A DNA stretch of 64,000 nt from NCBI RefSeq assembly GCF_000316035.1, contig NZ_ANHX01000025.1:186001-250000 (forward strand), written 5' to 3'. The notes under the pieces were generated by a model. It was given only the letters and a program-made list of their open reading frames with translations. It had not been told where the DNA came from and did not search any database. Origin of the DNA: Paenibacillus sp. PAMC 26794 (lineage in GTDB: Bacteria; Bacillota; Bacilli; Paenibacillales; Paenibacillaceae). Shown one piece after another: positions 26,419 to 35,513 of the stretch. A program made the translations under genes and the position numbers. Each line of letters opens with the position of its first letter. Position 1 is the stretch's first letter.

Positions 26419-28419
26419 ATGGTTGTCACTCGGCCTACGCGCAGCTCCATGCCACGCGGGCTTCTAAATCATCCATTAACATTGTATCTTATTTTTCTTA
26501 TGTTCATGCTGCTCAAACTCATGTGGCTCCATCACAATCTTCATGCCTATAACATTACGATGGGACTGCTGGATAAAGTCATTGCCATTGGATCTTTACT
26601 ACTCTTGTCCTTCTGGACCTGGTTGCTGCCACGTAGAGGTATGATCGTGTCCCTCGCCATGCTTAACTTGCTGCTTACCGCACTAATCTACGCCGATATG
26701 GTGTATTATCGCTATTTCCAGGATTTCTTGACCATCCCGGTATTGTTGCAGGCGAGACAAGTTGACGCATTGGGTGACAGTATCGCTACATTGATCTACG
26801 CAAGTGATCTCTGGTTCTTTGCCGACTGGCTTGTCGTCATTCCGTTCGCAGCTATCGTACTGTTCAGCAGACGTTACCGTTCGAAGCACTCCAGTACATC
26901 TGTTACTGGTTACGGGAGTTATTCATATAACGATGGCAAGGCACGGTTGCACCGCCGTCTCACGGCTGGCAGCATCGCCCTTGTGCTGGGACTTGGCCTC
27001 GCTGTAGGCCCGATTTATTTTTATAGCAAAACATGGGCCAAAGGCCTGTTCGATAACAACTGGTGGAATGTATCCATGTACAATGTGACTGGACTGCTCG
27101 CTTTTCACGGTTATGATCTGTACAACTATGCCAAAGACCACATCGGCTCCGGGCCGCAGGCTGAACCCGCTGATGTTGAGCAAGCAAAAGCGTTCTTCGC
27201 TGAAAGGCAAGGAACTGCCCCGCAGAACGATGCCTTGTTTGGCAAATATAAAGACAGCAATGTCATCATTGTTCAGGGTGAGGCTTTTATGAACTTCATG
27301 ATTGGCCAGAGCATTGGTGGTCAGGAGATCACACCGCATTTTAATGAACTGATGAAGGAAAGTCAGTATTATAGCCACTTTTACCACCAGACCGGTCAGG
27401 GCAGAACGTCAGATGCCGATTTTGGAGCAAACATTTCCCTGCATCCACTGCCGGTTGGTTCAGCGTTTGTACGATATGCAGACCATACGTATGATTCCCT
27501 TCCTTCCATTCTGAAGGATAACGGGTACAGCACCAACGTATTTCATGCTTATGAGAGCGGCTTCTGGAATCGGTATACGATGTATCAGAACATGAAGTAC
27601 GACAAGTTTTATAGTAAAAATGATTTTGCACAGGATGACCCGCTTGGCTGGTCTCTGTCTGATGAATCCTTTTTCCGCCAATCCGTTGAGAAAATGAGTA
27701 GTGAGGTGACCGAACCGTTCTATTCCTTCCTCGTTACACTTAGCAGTCACCATCCATACGCCCTGCCTAAAGAGAAACAGCAGTTGGATGTAGGCGAATT
27801 CGAGGGAACAATGTTGGGTAACTATCTGCAATCCGTTCATTACGTGGATTCAGCACTCGGTAAGATGGTCGAAGATCTGAAAAATCGGGGATTATGGGAA
27901 AATACCATTTTTATGTTCTACGGGGACCACGACAACTCCATCAAGGAACAATCACAATACGAACAGTTCCTGGGACGTTCGCTGAACGAACTGGATATGG
28001 CACAGATCATGAACGAGGTTCCCCTGCTCGTGCATTTACCGGACGGAGCAGCTGCCGGAACCATCGACGAACCTTCGGGACAACTGGACATCACGCCATC
28101 CGTATTGCATCTGCTCGGCGTGTCCGACCAGTCCTATTATCATATGGGTAACGACGTATATGACGGGTCTGGGCGTACGGTTGTGCTGCGTAATGGTACA
28201 TTCTCGGATGGTTCTGTATTCTATATTCCATCGGATGATTATATCTATGAGAGCGGTGCTTGTTATGAACTGTCCACACGCGACAAAACGGACATCAATG
28301 CTTGCCGCCCCGGTCATGATGAAGCAACCAAGCGATTGCAAGTCTCGGACACGGTCATTACTTATGATTTGATTCAGCACTTTCGAGAGGAAGACAATTC
28401 AACAGCAACATCACAATGA
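26419..28419 (+). CDS. LTA synthase family sulfatase-fold protein (LtaS-like)
   Basis: The 666-residue protein has five hydrophobic spans within the first ~205 residues and a large extracellular sulfatase-like domain. Metal ligand E288 is in VQGEAFM, the likely nucleophile T330 in TGQGRTSDADFG, the substrate-site HH pair at 444-445, and D503-H504 in YGDHDN. These match the catalytic set of LtaS, which polymerises phosphoglycerol from phosphatidylglycerol onto lipoteichoic acid. Several paralogues exist in Bacillales, so synthase, primase or accessory role is undecided. AAGGGGG precedes the ATG. Confidence 0.9.
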   Translation: MVVTRPTRSSMPRGLLNHPLTLYLIFLMFMLLKLMWLHHNLHAYNITMGLLDKVIAIGSLLLLSFWTWLLPRRGMIVSLAMLNLLLTALIYADMVYYRYFQDFLTIPVLLQARQVDALGDSIATLIYASDLWFFADWLVVIPFAAIVLFSRRYRSKHSSTSVTGYGSYSYNDGKARLHRRLTAGSIALVLGLGLAVGPIYFYSKTWAKGLFDNNWWNVSMYNVTGLLAFHGYDLYNYAKDHIGSGPQAEPADVEQAKAFFAERQGTAPQNDALFGKYKDSNVIIVQGEAFMNFMIGQSIGGQEITPHFNELMKESQYYSHFYHQTGQGRTSDADFGANISLHPLPVGSAFVRYADHTYDSLPSILKDNGYSTNVFHAYESGFWNRYTMYQNMKYDKFYSKNDFAQDDPLGWSLSDESFFRQSVEKMSSEVTEPFYSFLVTLSSHHPYALPKEKQQLDVGEFEGTMLGNYLQSVHYVDSALGKMVEDLKNRGLWENTIFMFYGDHDNSIKEQSQYEQFLGRSLNELDMAQIMNEVPLLVHLPDGAAAGTIDEPSGQLDITPSVLHLLGVSDQSYYHMGNDVYDGSGRTVVLRNGTFSDGSVFYIPSDDYIYESGACYELSTRDKTDINACRPGHDEATKRLQVSDTVITYDLIQHFREEDNSTATSQ

Positions 28420-28494
28420 GCAATATCATAATGACAAGCTAAACAAATACACGAAATGAATTGAATTGGATTTAAAAAGGAGAACTTGCATTAC

Positions 28495-28923
28495 ATGACA
28501 TCACACACTGAACCACTCAATATTGAACAGCAATTGTTCGATACAACCGCAAAATTTGTGAAGCAACGTTATCCTCAGGGATGGGGAGGTGCGGGTGCCG
28601 TCTATACCGAAGCTGGCTCCCTGCTGATTAGTGTAGCTCCAGAGGTCATCAACGATGCCACGCATCTATGTATGGAAACAGGAGCTTATCTGGAAGCCCA
28701 CAAATTGAACGAACGCGTCACCCACTCCCTCTGTATCGCTCGTGATGACGAGCATTCAGAATTTAAGGTCCTTACACCTTGCGGTGTATGCCAGGAACGA
28801 TTATTTTACTGGGGCGAAGAAGTCAAAGCTGCCGTATACGATCCTTCTGGCCAACTGGTCTTCAAGAGACTGGATGAGATTCAACCTTACCATTGGTCCA
28901 AGGCATATCGAGATGAAAAGTAA
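28495..28923 (+). CDS. Cytidine deaminase-like zinc enzyme
   Basis: The 142-residue protein has the deaminase zinc site: C59-M-E61 in place of the usual H/C-A-E, and PCGVC with C96 and C99. The C-terminal GVCQERLFYWG pattern is seen in a Bacillales subgroup related to cytidine and blasticidin-S deaminases. Substrate is uncertain. A TTG 9 bases upstream of the chosen ATG is only about 3 bases from the AGGAG site, so the ATG is preferred. Confidence 0.82.
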   Translation: MTSHTEPLNIEQQLFDTTAKFVKQRYPQGWGGAGAVYTEAGSLLISVAPEVINDATHLCMETGAYLEAHKLNERVTHSLCIARDDEHSEFKVLTPCGVCQERLFYWGEEVKAAVYDPSGQLVFKRLDEIQPYHWSKAYRDEK

Positions 28924-29004
28924 TCTCCTTGCGAATTATAGAAAGTGGCTTTATAATTGTAACTATATCAGTTTCAACTAAAAGGATAATGGAGGTTTAA
29001 CATA

Positions 29005-29730
29005 ATGAATATTGAGATATGGTCTGATTTTCTGTGCCCTTTCTGTTATATCGGTAAACGCCGCCTGGAGAATGTACTGGAACAGTTCCCTCACCGTGAT
29101 GAAGTGAAGCTGCAATTCAAAAGCTTCGAGCTTGATCCAAACGCTGCATTGAACCCAGGCAAAACCAATACGGAATATCTGGCTTCCAAATATAATATTA
29201 GCGTGGAACAGGCCAAAGGTATGAATGCCCAGATGAATGCCAATGCTCGAACGGCAGGACTGGAATACAATATCGATGCCATGATCCCTACGAACTCCTT
29301 CTCAGCTCACCGCTTGACACACTGGGCAGATACACAAGGCAAAGCGTTTGAACTGAGTGAACGGATCTTCCAAGCTGTGTTTATTGAAGGTAAACACTCC
29401 GGCGACCCTGAAGTGTTGGCTCAGTTAGCAGAGGAAGTCGGTCTGGATCGTGACGCAGCTGCGGCAGTGCTGTCCAGTGATCAATTCACCGACAATGTGC
29501 GCGCTGACCAAGCGGAAGGCGAGCAACTCGGCATCCGCGGTGTACCGTTCTTTGTATTCGACCGCAAGTTCGCTGTATCGGGCGCTCAGCCGGACGAGGT
29601 ATTCCTGGATGCCATTCAAAAAGCATGGGACGACCGTTCCCCATTCACCATGGTTGAATCCAACACAACAGAAACAGACGGCAGTGGCATCTGCACAGAT
29701 GACGGATGCGAAGTCCCGAAAAAAAATTAA
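29005..29730 (+). CDS. DsbA-family oxidoreductase (FrnE-like)
   Basis: The 241-residue cytoplasmic thioredoxin-fold protein has its CPFC active site at residues 11-14, an inserted helical domain, and the cis-Pro loop RGVPFFVFD. A second cysteine pair, C230-x4-C235, lies at the C-terminus, like the extra CX4C motif described in FrnE of Deinococcus. It is a disulfide isomerase/oxidoreductase tied to oxidative stress in that organism. There is no signal peptide. GGAGG precedes the ATG. Confidence 0.88.
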   Translation: MNIEIWSDFLCPFCYIGKRRLENVLEQFPHRDEVKLQFKSFELDPNAALNPGKTNTEYLASKYNISVEQAKGMNAQMNANARTAGLEYNIDAMIPTNSFSAHRLTHWADTQGKAFELSERIFQAVFIEGKHSGDPEVLAQLAEEVGLDRDAAAAVLSSDQFTDNVRADQAEGEQLGIRGVPFFVFDRKFAVSGAQPDEVFLDAIQKAWDDRSPFTMVESNTTETDGSGICTDDGCEVPKKN

Positions 29731-29739
29731 GCCAATTCA

Positions 29740-29797
29740 CAAAAAAAAAGCAGCAGGATCAGGGAGGTAATCCCCTGATCCTGCTGCTTTTTTTATA
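29740..29797 (+). terminator. Terminator of the FrnE-like gene
   Basis: A perfect stem GCAGCAGGATCAGGG/CCCTGATCCTGCTGC is flanked by A and T runs and ends in seven T. Confidence 0.9.
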
Positions 29798-29823
29798 TGC
29801 TACACACCACTCAAGCTCATTGT

Positions 29824-30013
29824 ATATACTTGTGTTTGATGAACAGTTACTGTGGAGGGGACGGAATCGATTCTGAAGAAGCGAAGCGTTCGCCTTTGTC
29901 TCCGAATTTTATCCTCTGAAAAGAGGAATCAAAAAAATTTGGAGACAACAGCGATCGAAAGAACGATCCGTAGCCGGAACAAACACAAGTAGTTCATCAA
30001 ACACTTATATTCA
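29824..30013. repeat. Complex palindromic intergenic element
   Basis: The outer arms are GTGTTTGATGAAC (29832-29844) and its exact complement (29992-30004). A competing partner for the left arm, CAAACACAAG, lies at 29980-29989. Inner arms TTTGTCTCC and GGAGACAA enclose the hairpin TCCTCT-GAAA-AGAGGA. The nested layout suggests a MITE-like repeat or a structured RNA. It lies between a terminator and the 3' end of the aldo/keto reductase gene. Confidence 0.6.
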
Positions 30014-30029
30014 ATTAGCGTTCACCCAC

Positions 30030-30860
30030 TTAATCCCAAAACAGTTGATCCGGATGTGGACCCGTCCGCTTATCGGAATCCAGTGCATCAATCTGTCTCA
30101 ACTCATCCGGTGTCAATTCAAAGTCAAAGATGTCCGCATTCTCACGAATACGCTCCGGGGTAACCGACTTCGGAATCGTCACAATCTGATTCTGAATGTC
30201 CCAGCGCAGAATGATCTGTGCTGGTGTTTTCCCATATTTCTGGGCCAGCGCTTTGAGGGTAGACTCTTGGCTCAGCTTGCCTTTCATAATAGGACTCCAT
30301 GCCTCTAACTGAATTCCCTGCGCCCCGCAGAAATCCTGCAGTTCCTGCTGGATCAGACCCGGATGTAGCTCTACCTGATTAACCGCAGGTACCGTTCCGC
30401 CCTCATCTATGATATCTTGCAAATGATGTACTTGAAAATTACTCACACCAATCGCACGGATGCTTCCTTCGCTATATAGACGTTCGAATGCTCTCCACGT
30501 CTCCTTGTACTGATCTCTGCCAGGCCAGTGAATTAAATAAAGATCAATCACATTCAGTCCAAGTGCCTTCTGACTGGCTTCAAATGCTCTCAACGTTGAA
30601 TCAAATCCCTGATCCTCATTCCAGAGCTTGGTCGTCACAAACAGTTCGTTACGGGCAACACCACTGCTTGCAATAGCTTGTCCCACTTCTTCTTCATTGC
30701 CATAGATGGACGCGGTATCAATACTGCGATATCCAACCTCCAAAGCGGTCTCAACCGCCTGTTGTACTTCCTTACCTTTTGCTTTATATGTTCCAAATCC
30801 TAGCCATGGCATCGTTACTCCGTTGTTCAGAATCGTACAATCTGTAATATGTTTTGTCAT
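30030..30860 (-). CDS. Aldo/keto reductase
   Basis: The 275-residue TIM-barrel reductase has the full catalytic tetrad D48, Y53, K78 and H111. It also has the NADPH-site IPKSVTPERIREN block, as in the 2,5-diketo-gluconate reductase/YvgN branch, and reduces small aldehydes and ketones with NADPH. I chose the ATG after GGGAGGT; an earlier ATG 78 bases upstream lacks a site. Confidence 0.92.
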   Translation of the reverse strand: MTKHITDCTILNNGVTMPWLGFGTYKAKGKEVQQAVETALEVGYRSIDTASIYGNEEEVGQAIASSGVARNELFVTTKLWNEDQGFDSTLRAFEASQKALGLNVIDLYLIHWPGRDQYKETWRAFERLYSEGSIRAIGVSNFQVHHLQDIIDEGGTVPAVNQVELHPGLIQQELQDFCGAQGIQLEAWSPIMKGKLSQESTLKALAQKYGKTPAQIILRWDIQNQIVTIPKSVTPERIRENADIFDFELTPDELRQIDALDSDKRTGPHPDQLFWD

Positions 30861-31024
30861 TCTGTACCTCCCGTATGGAATTTTGCCTGCTCTTGTTCTA
30901 TTAACCTTCTCACAGAATTTTAAGCGACCATTCGACACGATTCATCCTTCTCATATTTTTATCGTAACTTTAACCCGTACCATTGCGTTTATTAGGTAAT
31001 CATCCCGAATCAGGAGGAATTCAT

Positions 31025-31423
31025 TTGAGGAAAATATTACTGACACTTTGCATGTTGCCCTTGCTCATTTGGGTACAAGGCTGCGCTCCAGCTACATATG
31101 AGATTGCAGGTTACACTGGCTCATCCATTAACCCAGACATCCCGGTTCCAACCAATGCAAAACTTATTGAAAACATAGCTTATTCCGATCATCCCACTCT
31201 TAAAGAAGGTGTTAAGTATGAGCTGAAACATATTGGGGGTGAGCAAGGACTCTACCCGCCAATGGATTATTTTCAGAAGCTAGCGGATACAGGATGGGTG
31301 GAATTAGAGGAAGAACAGCTAGGACATGTACATTTTCTGAAAAAGGATACTACCGTCATTGCCATTGAAATTCGAGAAGATACCTTCCAAATTACTGAGT
31401 TGGTCAAAGGTGCTATGGAGTAA
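31025..31423 (+). CDS. Small lipoprotein of unknown function
   Basis: The 132-residue protein starts at a TTG 7 bases after AGGAGG. The N-terminus is a lipoprotein signal (MRKILLTLCMLPLLIWVQGC) with the acylated Cys at 20; the Gln at -2 is unusual for a lipobox. The mature part is small and mixed alpha/beta, with no family I recognise. It should be anchored on the outer face of the membrane. Confidence 0.65.
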   Translation: MRKILLTLCMLPLLIWVQGCAPATYEIAGYTGSSINPDIPVPTNAKLIENIAYSDHPTLKEGVKYELKHIGGEQGLYPPMDYFQKLADTGWVELEEEQLGHVHFLKKDTTVIAIEIREDTFQITELVKGAME

Positions 31424-31452
31424 CACACCCTTTCACCGCTACCCAAACGCAA

Positions 31453-31484
31453 AAAAAGGAGAGGCACGTAGCCTCTCCTTTCTG
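31453..31484. terminator. Bidirectional terminator
   Basis: AAAGGAGAGGC/GCCTCTCCTTT with a 5-base loop; seven A on the left serve the minus-strand DUF1450 gene. Confidence 0.85.
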
Positions 31485-31523
31485 ATGTGTGGACAGTTTT
31501 CTCCACTCACCTTGTTATATCTA

Positions 31524-31745
31524 TTACTTCACGAACTTTGCGACTTTGGCGAGCACTTCTTCTTCTGTCGGCGCACTGATATACCGACCGTTGATAAAGA
31601 CAAATGCACGTTTTGCGCAAGGACCGCAATAGGATTTGCACCCAATCTTGATCTCCGTGTCCGGAGCCATTTTTTGCAACTTGGGCACAATCGATTTCAG
31701 TCGGACATGATTACACTTTTCGCATACGCGGATATCGTTAGCCAT
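31524..31745 (-). CDS. DUF1450 (YuzB-like) cysteine-rich small protein
   Basis: The 73-residue protein has five cysteines, C8-x2-C11 and C36-x3-C40-x2-C43, the last three in GCKSYCGPC. It shares the GC-SYCG-C core and the following FVNG-type strand with YuzB. The spacing could hold a metal or Fe-S centre, but that is inference. It lies 21 bp after a HesB/IscA-like gene on the same strand, which supports an Fe-S-related role. Confidence 0.75.
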   Translation of the reverse strand: MANDIRVCEKCNHVRLKSIVPKLQKMAPDTEIKIGCKSYCGPCAKRAFVFINGRYISAPTEEEVLAKVAKFVK

Positions 31746-31766
31746 GAGTTCCCCTTCTTCGCGCCC

Positions 31767-32069
31767 TTAGTGGTCGCCGTGATTACCTTGGGACGGATTC
31801 GTAATAACAAATCCCTCTTCCGGGAAGTAGAGGTAGTCAATTTTAACACCGTTCAACAAAGGCTGGTCATTCGCGAGAATGACATCAATCTCTTTATCGG
31901 TAGATACAACCGTATCATTTTCTTTTGGTGTGTCGATATCAAGGCCGTAGTGAGCATGGTCGCCATGTGCATGTGTAATGACAACGCGCAGGTTTTTCCC
32001 TTCGTTCTCCGGCTTGTCCAATTCAAGCTTCAATACTTTAGCAGCATTACGCGTAATTTTGCAGTTCAT
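31767..32069 (-). CDS. HesB/IscA-like protein lacking the cluster-binding cysteines
   Basis: The 100-residue protein has the A-type carrier fold pattern, but its only Cys is C3. The three conserved ligand cysteines of IscA/SufA are absent, and His residues sit in THAHGDHAHYG and NHGDH instead. The start is set by the ribosome binding site: GGAG directly abuts an upstream ATG, so the next ATG, 8 bases away, is the sensible start. It is co-transcribed with the DUF1450 gene. Confidence 0.72.
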   Translation of the reverse strand: MNCKITRNAAKVLKLELDKPENEGKNLRVVITHAHGDHAHYGLDIDTPKENDTVVSTDKEIDVILANDQPLLNGVKIDYLYFPEEGFVITNPSQGNHGDH

Positions 32070-32211
32070 TCTCTTCATCTCCTATATTGTAATTGCAGGT
32101 TTCAACAATTTCAGCATTCTTAAACTACAGCATCTATTGTAAAGAAAGTTACCGCTCTTCGCAATAACATTGATGCGAATTCAATGTTAAAATGATCCAT
32201 TGGGCCGCAAA

Positions 32212-32469
32212 TTAAGAAGGTGCCCCCTCCTGAAGCACAGGATATTTGCGTTCCGCACGGCTTACAAACCAGTTCATCAGGATCAAAGTCACCCCGATAT
32301 CATCGATGGGCATAAACGGCATTACGTCAGGAAGTACCCAGTATAACAGCGCCGGAATAATAAACAATAGCTTTTCTCCCAAAGGAATCTGCGGAGCCCG
32401 GAGCAGCCGGGGGAGCCTTTTGAAAACTTGTGTCCATCGTTTGAACGACAGCAGTCTTCTCCACTTCAT
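32212..32469 (-). CDS. DUF1232-like small membrane protein
   Basis: The 85-residue protein has a basic, Arg-rich N-terminus and one or two hydrophobic segments. It carries the YWVLPDVMPFMPIDDIGV stretch that fits the DUF1232/YkvA consensus of prolines and paired aspartates. Function is unknown. Confidence 0.68.
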   Translation of the reverse strand: MKWRRLLSFKRWTQVFKRLPRLLRAPQIPLGEKLLFIIPALLYWVLPDVMPFMPIDDIGVTLILMNWFVSRAERKYPVLQEGAPS

Positions 32470-32564
32470 TTGAATCCCTCCGTATAATAAATATATGTCG
32501 CCTAAACGGCACGTTCATCATTACCCGTTCGAAAACCATTCAGAACGAATGACGTAGTATGTCA

Positions 32565-32612
32565 TTATAAAAAATAATAAAAACGGAACGTCGCTCATGG
32601 CGTCCGTTCCTG
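32565..32612 (-). terminator. Terminator of the LysM-M14 peptidase gene
   Basis: GGAACG...CGTTCC with inner CGCC/GCG pairing is followed on the minus strand by TTTTTATTATTTTTT. Confidence 0.7.
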
Positions 32613-32666
32613 TTATACGAATGATCTACTGTTAAGTTTCACACCTTCATAATTCGGGGTCTTGCC

Positions 32667-33878
32667 TCATTGTCCATTGGATAAAAGTTCAGCCAGCAAC
32701 ATTCCCACTTCGATACAAATATCATCAAACTGTTCTACGGGAAGCGGATTAACACCCAATCCAACTTCTACCGTGAAGCCCGGTCTACCGAAATCTTGAA
32801 TAAACCAGTCCTTGTATCCGGCATCACTACCACCGAGCTTCACCGCCTTGTAGCCGGAAGCTTTGGCGAGTCTACGCGACAGCGGTCCACTCTCTCTGGG
32901 TTCCAGATCACGGTAGTTCCAATAGATCTCCTGTCCCTGACTATGCAGGGATACAACCGCATCAAATGTGTGTTGCTGCGTCCACTGCGCAAGCGCCTGT
33001 GCCTCCGGTTCTGTCAATGGCGCTGTCCCTGCATAATCCCTGGGGCCAGGTGAGGTCACACCTCTTCTCGCTGCCTCTTCATCCCAATGGGCTGGAAATT
33101 GATCATTCAGATCCACCCCTCTGATGTTGGCCTTCCAATGGGTGAAATGTGATCTGCCGGCATTCCAGGCTAACAACTGCTGCGCATGTGGATTCTGATT
33201 GACCACACCTTCCTGAACCAGTTCGACCCCGTCCGGATTAACCATCGGCACGGCCCAGAGTGTCGTCTCTTGCATCCAGCGTTCTGTCTGGTATTGATGC
33301 CATGTCCTATGCGCACTATACGCCTCGGCATACTCTTCGATAAACTTCATCAGAACTGCTGTTGTCAACCACTCATTCGCATGAACGGAAGCGTTAACAT
33401 GGATATGTCTCGATCCTTGCCCAATACGCAAATAAGGCAGCGACTTCCCCATGACACTTGTTCCAATGGACCCCATCTCCATAAACGGGTATTGATTCTC
33501 CAGCTTGTCTATATCCCTGATTAATTCTCGATAACCATACTCTCCCTGAATCTTTACAATAGTTTTTCCATTCGAAGCCGGAATATGAATACAGCGACCA
33601 ACCCAGTCGGCTATGTTGGTAATTTCGGGATTGGCCTGGCGCAACACCTCTTCGTCCAGACCAAATCTCCCCGCAATCTCCCCTACACTTTCTCCAGGCG
33701 GTACAGCGTATCTGCGACCTGTCCCGGGCACAATACGCAGCATCTGACCTGCCAGCAAGTATGGCTGGGAAGCCACTTCCGGGTTCAGTGCAGCAAGGAA
33801 CTCTTTGGTCATATGGTGTGCTGATGCAATTCGCGGCAACGTATCTCCCCGCTGAACGATAATCCACTGCAGATCCAT
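32667..33878 (-). CDS. LysM-containing M14 zinc carboxypeptidase (gamma-D-glutamyl-meso-diaminopimelate peptidase-like)
   Basis: The 403-residue protein has two N-terminal LysM modules (about residues 6-50 and 56-100) that bind peptidoglycan, followed by an M14 domain. Zinc ligands H166 and E169 are in SVHANEW, the third His in VSLHSQG and the catalytic Glu in FTVEVGLG. This order matches endopeptidase I of Bacillus sphaericus and spore-coat YqgT-type enzymes. There is no signal peptide, which suits a spore or mother-cell role. The ATG follows AAAGGAG; the frame extends 32 codons upstream without a site. Confidence 0.9.
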   Translation of the reverse strand: MDLQWIIVQRGDTLPRIASAHHMTKEFLAALNPEVASQPYLLAGQMLRIVPGTGRRYAVPPGESVGEIAGRFGLDEEVLRQANPEITNIADWVGRCIHIPASNGKTIVKIQGEYGYRELIRDIDKLENQYPFMEMGSIGTSVMGKSLPYLRIGQGSRHIHVNASVHANEWLTTAVLMKFIEEYAEAYSAHRTWHQYQTERWMQETTLWAVPMVNPDGVELVQEGVVNQNPHAQQLLAWNAGRSHFTHWKANIRGVDLNDQFPAHWDEEAARRGVTSPGPRDYAGTAPLTEPEAQALAQWTQQHTFDAVVSLHSQGQEIYWNYRDLEPRESGPLSRRLAKASGYKAVKLGGSDAGYKDWFIQDFGRPGFTVEVGLGVNPLPVEQFDDICIEVGMLLAELLSNGQ

Positions 33879-34015
33879 GTTGTTCTCCTTTCCACAGGAA
33901 AAGACAGGTCTCCTGTCCAGTTCTGACCAATTTCGTGTCTGTAACATATGTATGCAGGTCGGGTTGTCCGTCATGTGACATGAATCATGTTCATCTCCTG
34001 TTAATGCATAATGAC

Positions 34016-34052
34016 GACAAAAAATCCCGGAACTTCACAGTTCCGGGATAGT
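34016..34052 (-). terminator. Terminator of murI
   Basis: ATCCCGGAAC/GTTCCGGGAT with a 6-base loop is followed by six T on the minus strand, 55 bp after the racemase stop. Confidence 0.88.
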
Positions 34053-34106
34053 CCACAACCAAAATACATTAATTAGAAGTCTTATTCATGCATATTTTGA
34101 GTATAA

Positions 34107-34922
34107 CTATGATAATTGCGTAACCTGCCAGACAACAGGGGTCTTGGAGATCTGCTCCCCCAACCATCGACGGGTGATATTCTGGAACATACGCGGGTCA
34201 CCCGTGCAGAAAAATTGATGCACCGGAGTCTCATCCCCACTGGCCAGCTTTCGTTTATCATATAAAATCGTACTGATTTCACGTGCCGTTTCATCTGCTG
34301 AACTGATTAACTTCACTTCCTGTCCCATAACTTCCTGAATCGTGTCCATGAGAAAGGGATAATGCGTACAACCCAGAATAAGACAATCAATTGGCTGCTG
34401 TTTGATCTCGCCCAATGATTGTTCCACCGTATGTGTCGTGTGCTCGGAACGAAATTCACCTTGTTCCACCAACGGCACCAGCGCCGGACAAGCCTGACTG
34501 ACTACATCAATATAGGGGGACAACTGCTTGAGTGCCGATGTATAAGCCCCACTACCAATGGTACCCGTGGTACCAATCACACCAATACGTCCTGTACGTG
34601 TCGCTGTGATTGCGGCCCGCGCACCCGGATGTATAACACCAATGACAGGCATATTCACCTTGGAACGGATATACTCCAACGCTGCTGCTGTTGCTGTGTT
34701 ACAGGCGATAACGATAACCTTCGGATCGAATTGGATCAAGAAATCAACGATTTGTTCCGTAAATTGTTTTACTTGTTCGGACGAACGGGGTCCGTACGGT
34801 GTCCGGGCAGTATCCCCAAAATAAATGATCTTTTCCCGCGGGAGCTGACGCATCACTTCCTTGGCGACGGTCAATCCCCCCACACCGGAGTCTAATATAG
34901 CGATTGCTTGCTGCACGAACAC
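34107..34922 (-). CDS. murI: Glutamate racemase
   Basis: The 271-residue enzyme supplies D-glutamate for peptidoglycan. The N-terminal LDSGVGGLTV (D11) and both catalytic cysteines, C74 in IACNTA and C185 in LGCTHYP, are present. The start is a GTG after GAAGGAAG; a second GTG 6 bases on is also possible. Its own terminator follows, so it is monocistronic here. Confidence 0.95.
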   Translation of the reverse strand: MFVQQAIAILDSGVGGLTVAKEVMRQLPREKIIYFGDTARTPYGPRSSEQVKQFTEQIVDFLIQFDPKVIVIACNTATAAALEYIRSKVNMPVIGVIHPGARAAITATRTGRIGVIGTTGTIGSGAYTSALKQLSPYIDVVSQACPALVPLVEQGEFRSEHTTHTVEQSLGEIKQQPIDCLILGCTHYPFLMDTIQEVMGQEVKLISSADETAREISTILYDKRKLASGDETPVHQFFCTGDPRMFQNITRRWLGEQISKTPVVWQVTQLS

Positions 34923-35082
34923 ACCGCTTCCTTCTTCATTGAATTAATTCTCAAAACGATTGTTTCTCAGAGCTTTCTTCCTACCGTATGAACATTCCGG
35001 CAAAAAGGTACCTACATCTTACCCGATTTCATCGCAGGGTTCAAATTAAATCCACGCGCTACGTCATCTATGTGTAGACACG

Positions 35083-35123
35083 CAACAAAGCAGGCTCTCC
35101 TCTAAATAGAGGAAAGCCTGCTT
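35083..35123 (-). terminator. Terminator of the YtxH gene
   Basis: AGCAGGCT-CCTCT/AGAGG-AGCCTGCT with an AAAT loop is followed by TTGTTG on the minus strand. Confidence 0.75.
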
Positions 35124-35135
35124 ATCAAGCTTTGC

Positions 35136-35513
35136 TTAGTTGTCGTCCTTGGACTCATCCGCAGGAAGCTTCGCTACGATGTCAATTCCGGGTTCATCCA
35201 CTGTTTTATCGATATCATTATCAACAATGGCTGCCGATATGCGAATTTCTTTCCCTTCAGCGCAATTGCGCCAGGATTGAATATCCTGAATCACGACATC
35301 TGCGGTCTCTTTAACTTTGGATACGATCTGTGAACTTTGTTCTCCCACGATACCAGCCAGTTCCTGACCTTTCTCCGATACCTGACGAGCACCTTCTGTA
35401 ATATCCTGACGAAGTTCACGTCCCGATTTCGGCGCCAGCAATAATGCCGTTACTGAACCAACCACGGAGCCAATAAGAGCTCCCCACAACAAACTTTTGT
35501 TAGAATCCTTCAC
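35136..35513 (-). CDS. YtxH domain-containing general stress protein
   Basis: The 125-residue protein has a single Gly-rich N-terminal membrane helix with the YtxH hallmark LLLAPKSGRELRQDI. An amphipathic helical segment and an acidic tail follow. Members are general-stress or envelope-associated proteins without known activity. Start is GTG, 8 bases after GGGAGAG. Confidence 0.85.
   Translation of the reverse strand: MKDSNKSLLWGALIGSVVGSVTALLLAPKSGRELRQDITEGARQVSEKGQELAGIVGEQSSQIVSKVKETADVVIQDIQSWRNCAEGKEIRISAAIVDNDIDKTVDEPGIDIVAKLPADESKDDN

Noticed and set aside
31359..32123. Plus-strand open frame of 254 codons spanning the lipoprotein end, DUF1450 and HesB-like genes
   Set aside because: It runs through a strong terminator and is antisense to two well-formed small genes with their own ribosome binding sites.
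33394..33981. Second minus-strand frame overlapping the LysM-M14 peptidase
   Set aside because: It overlaps the LysM region in another frame and shows no domain or start signal.
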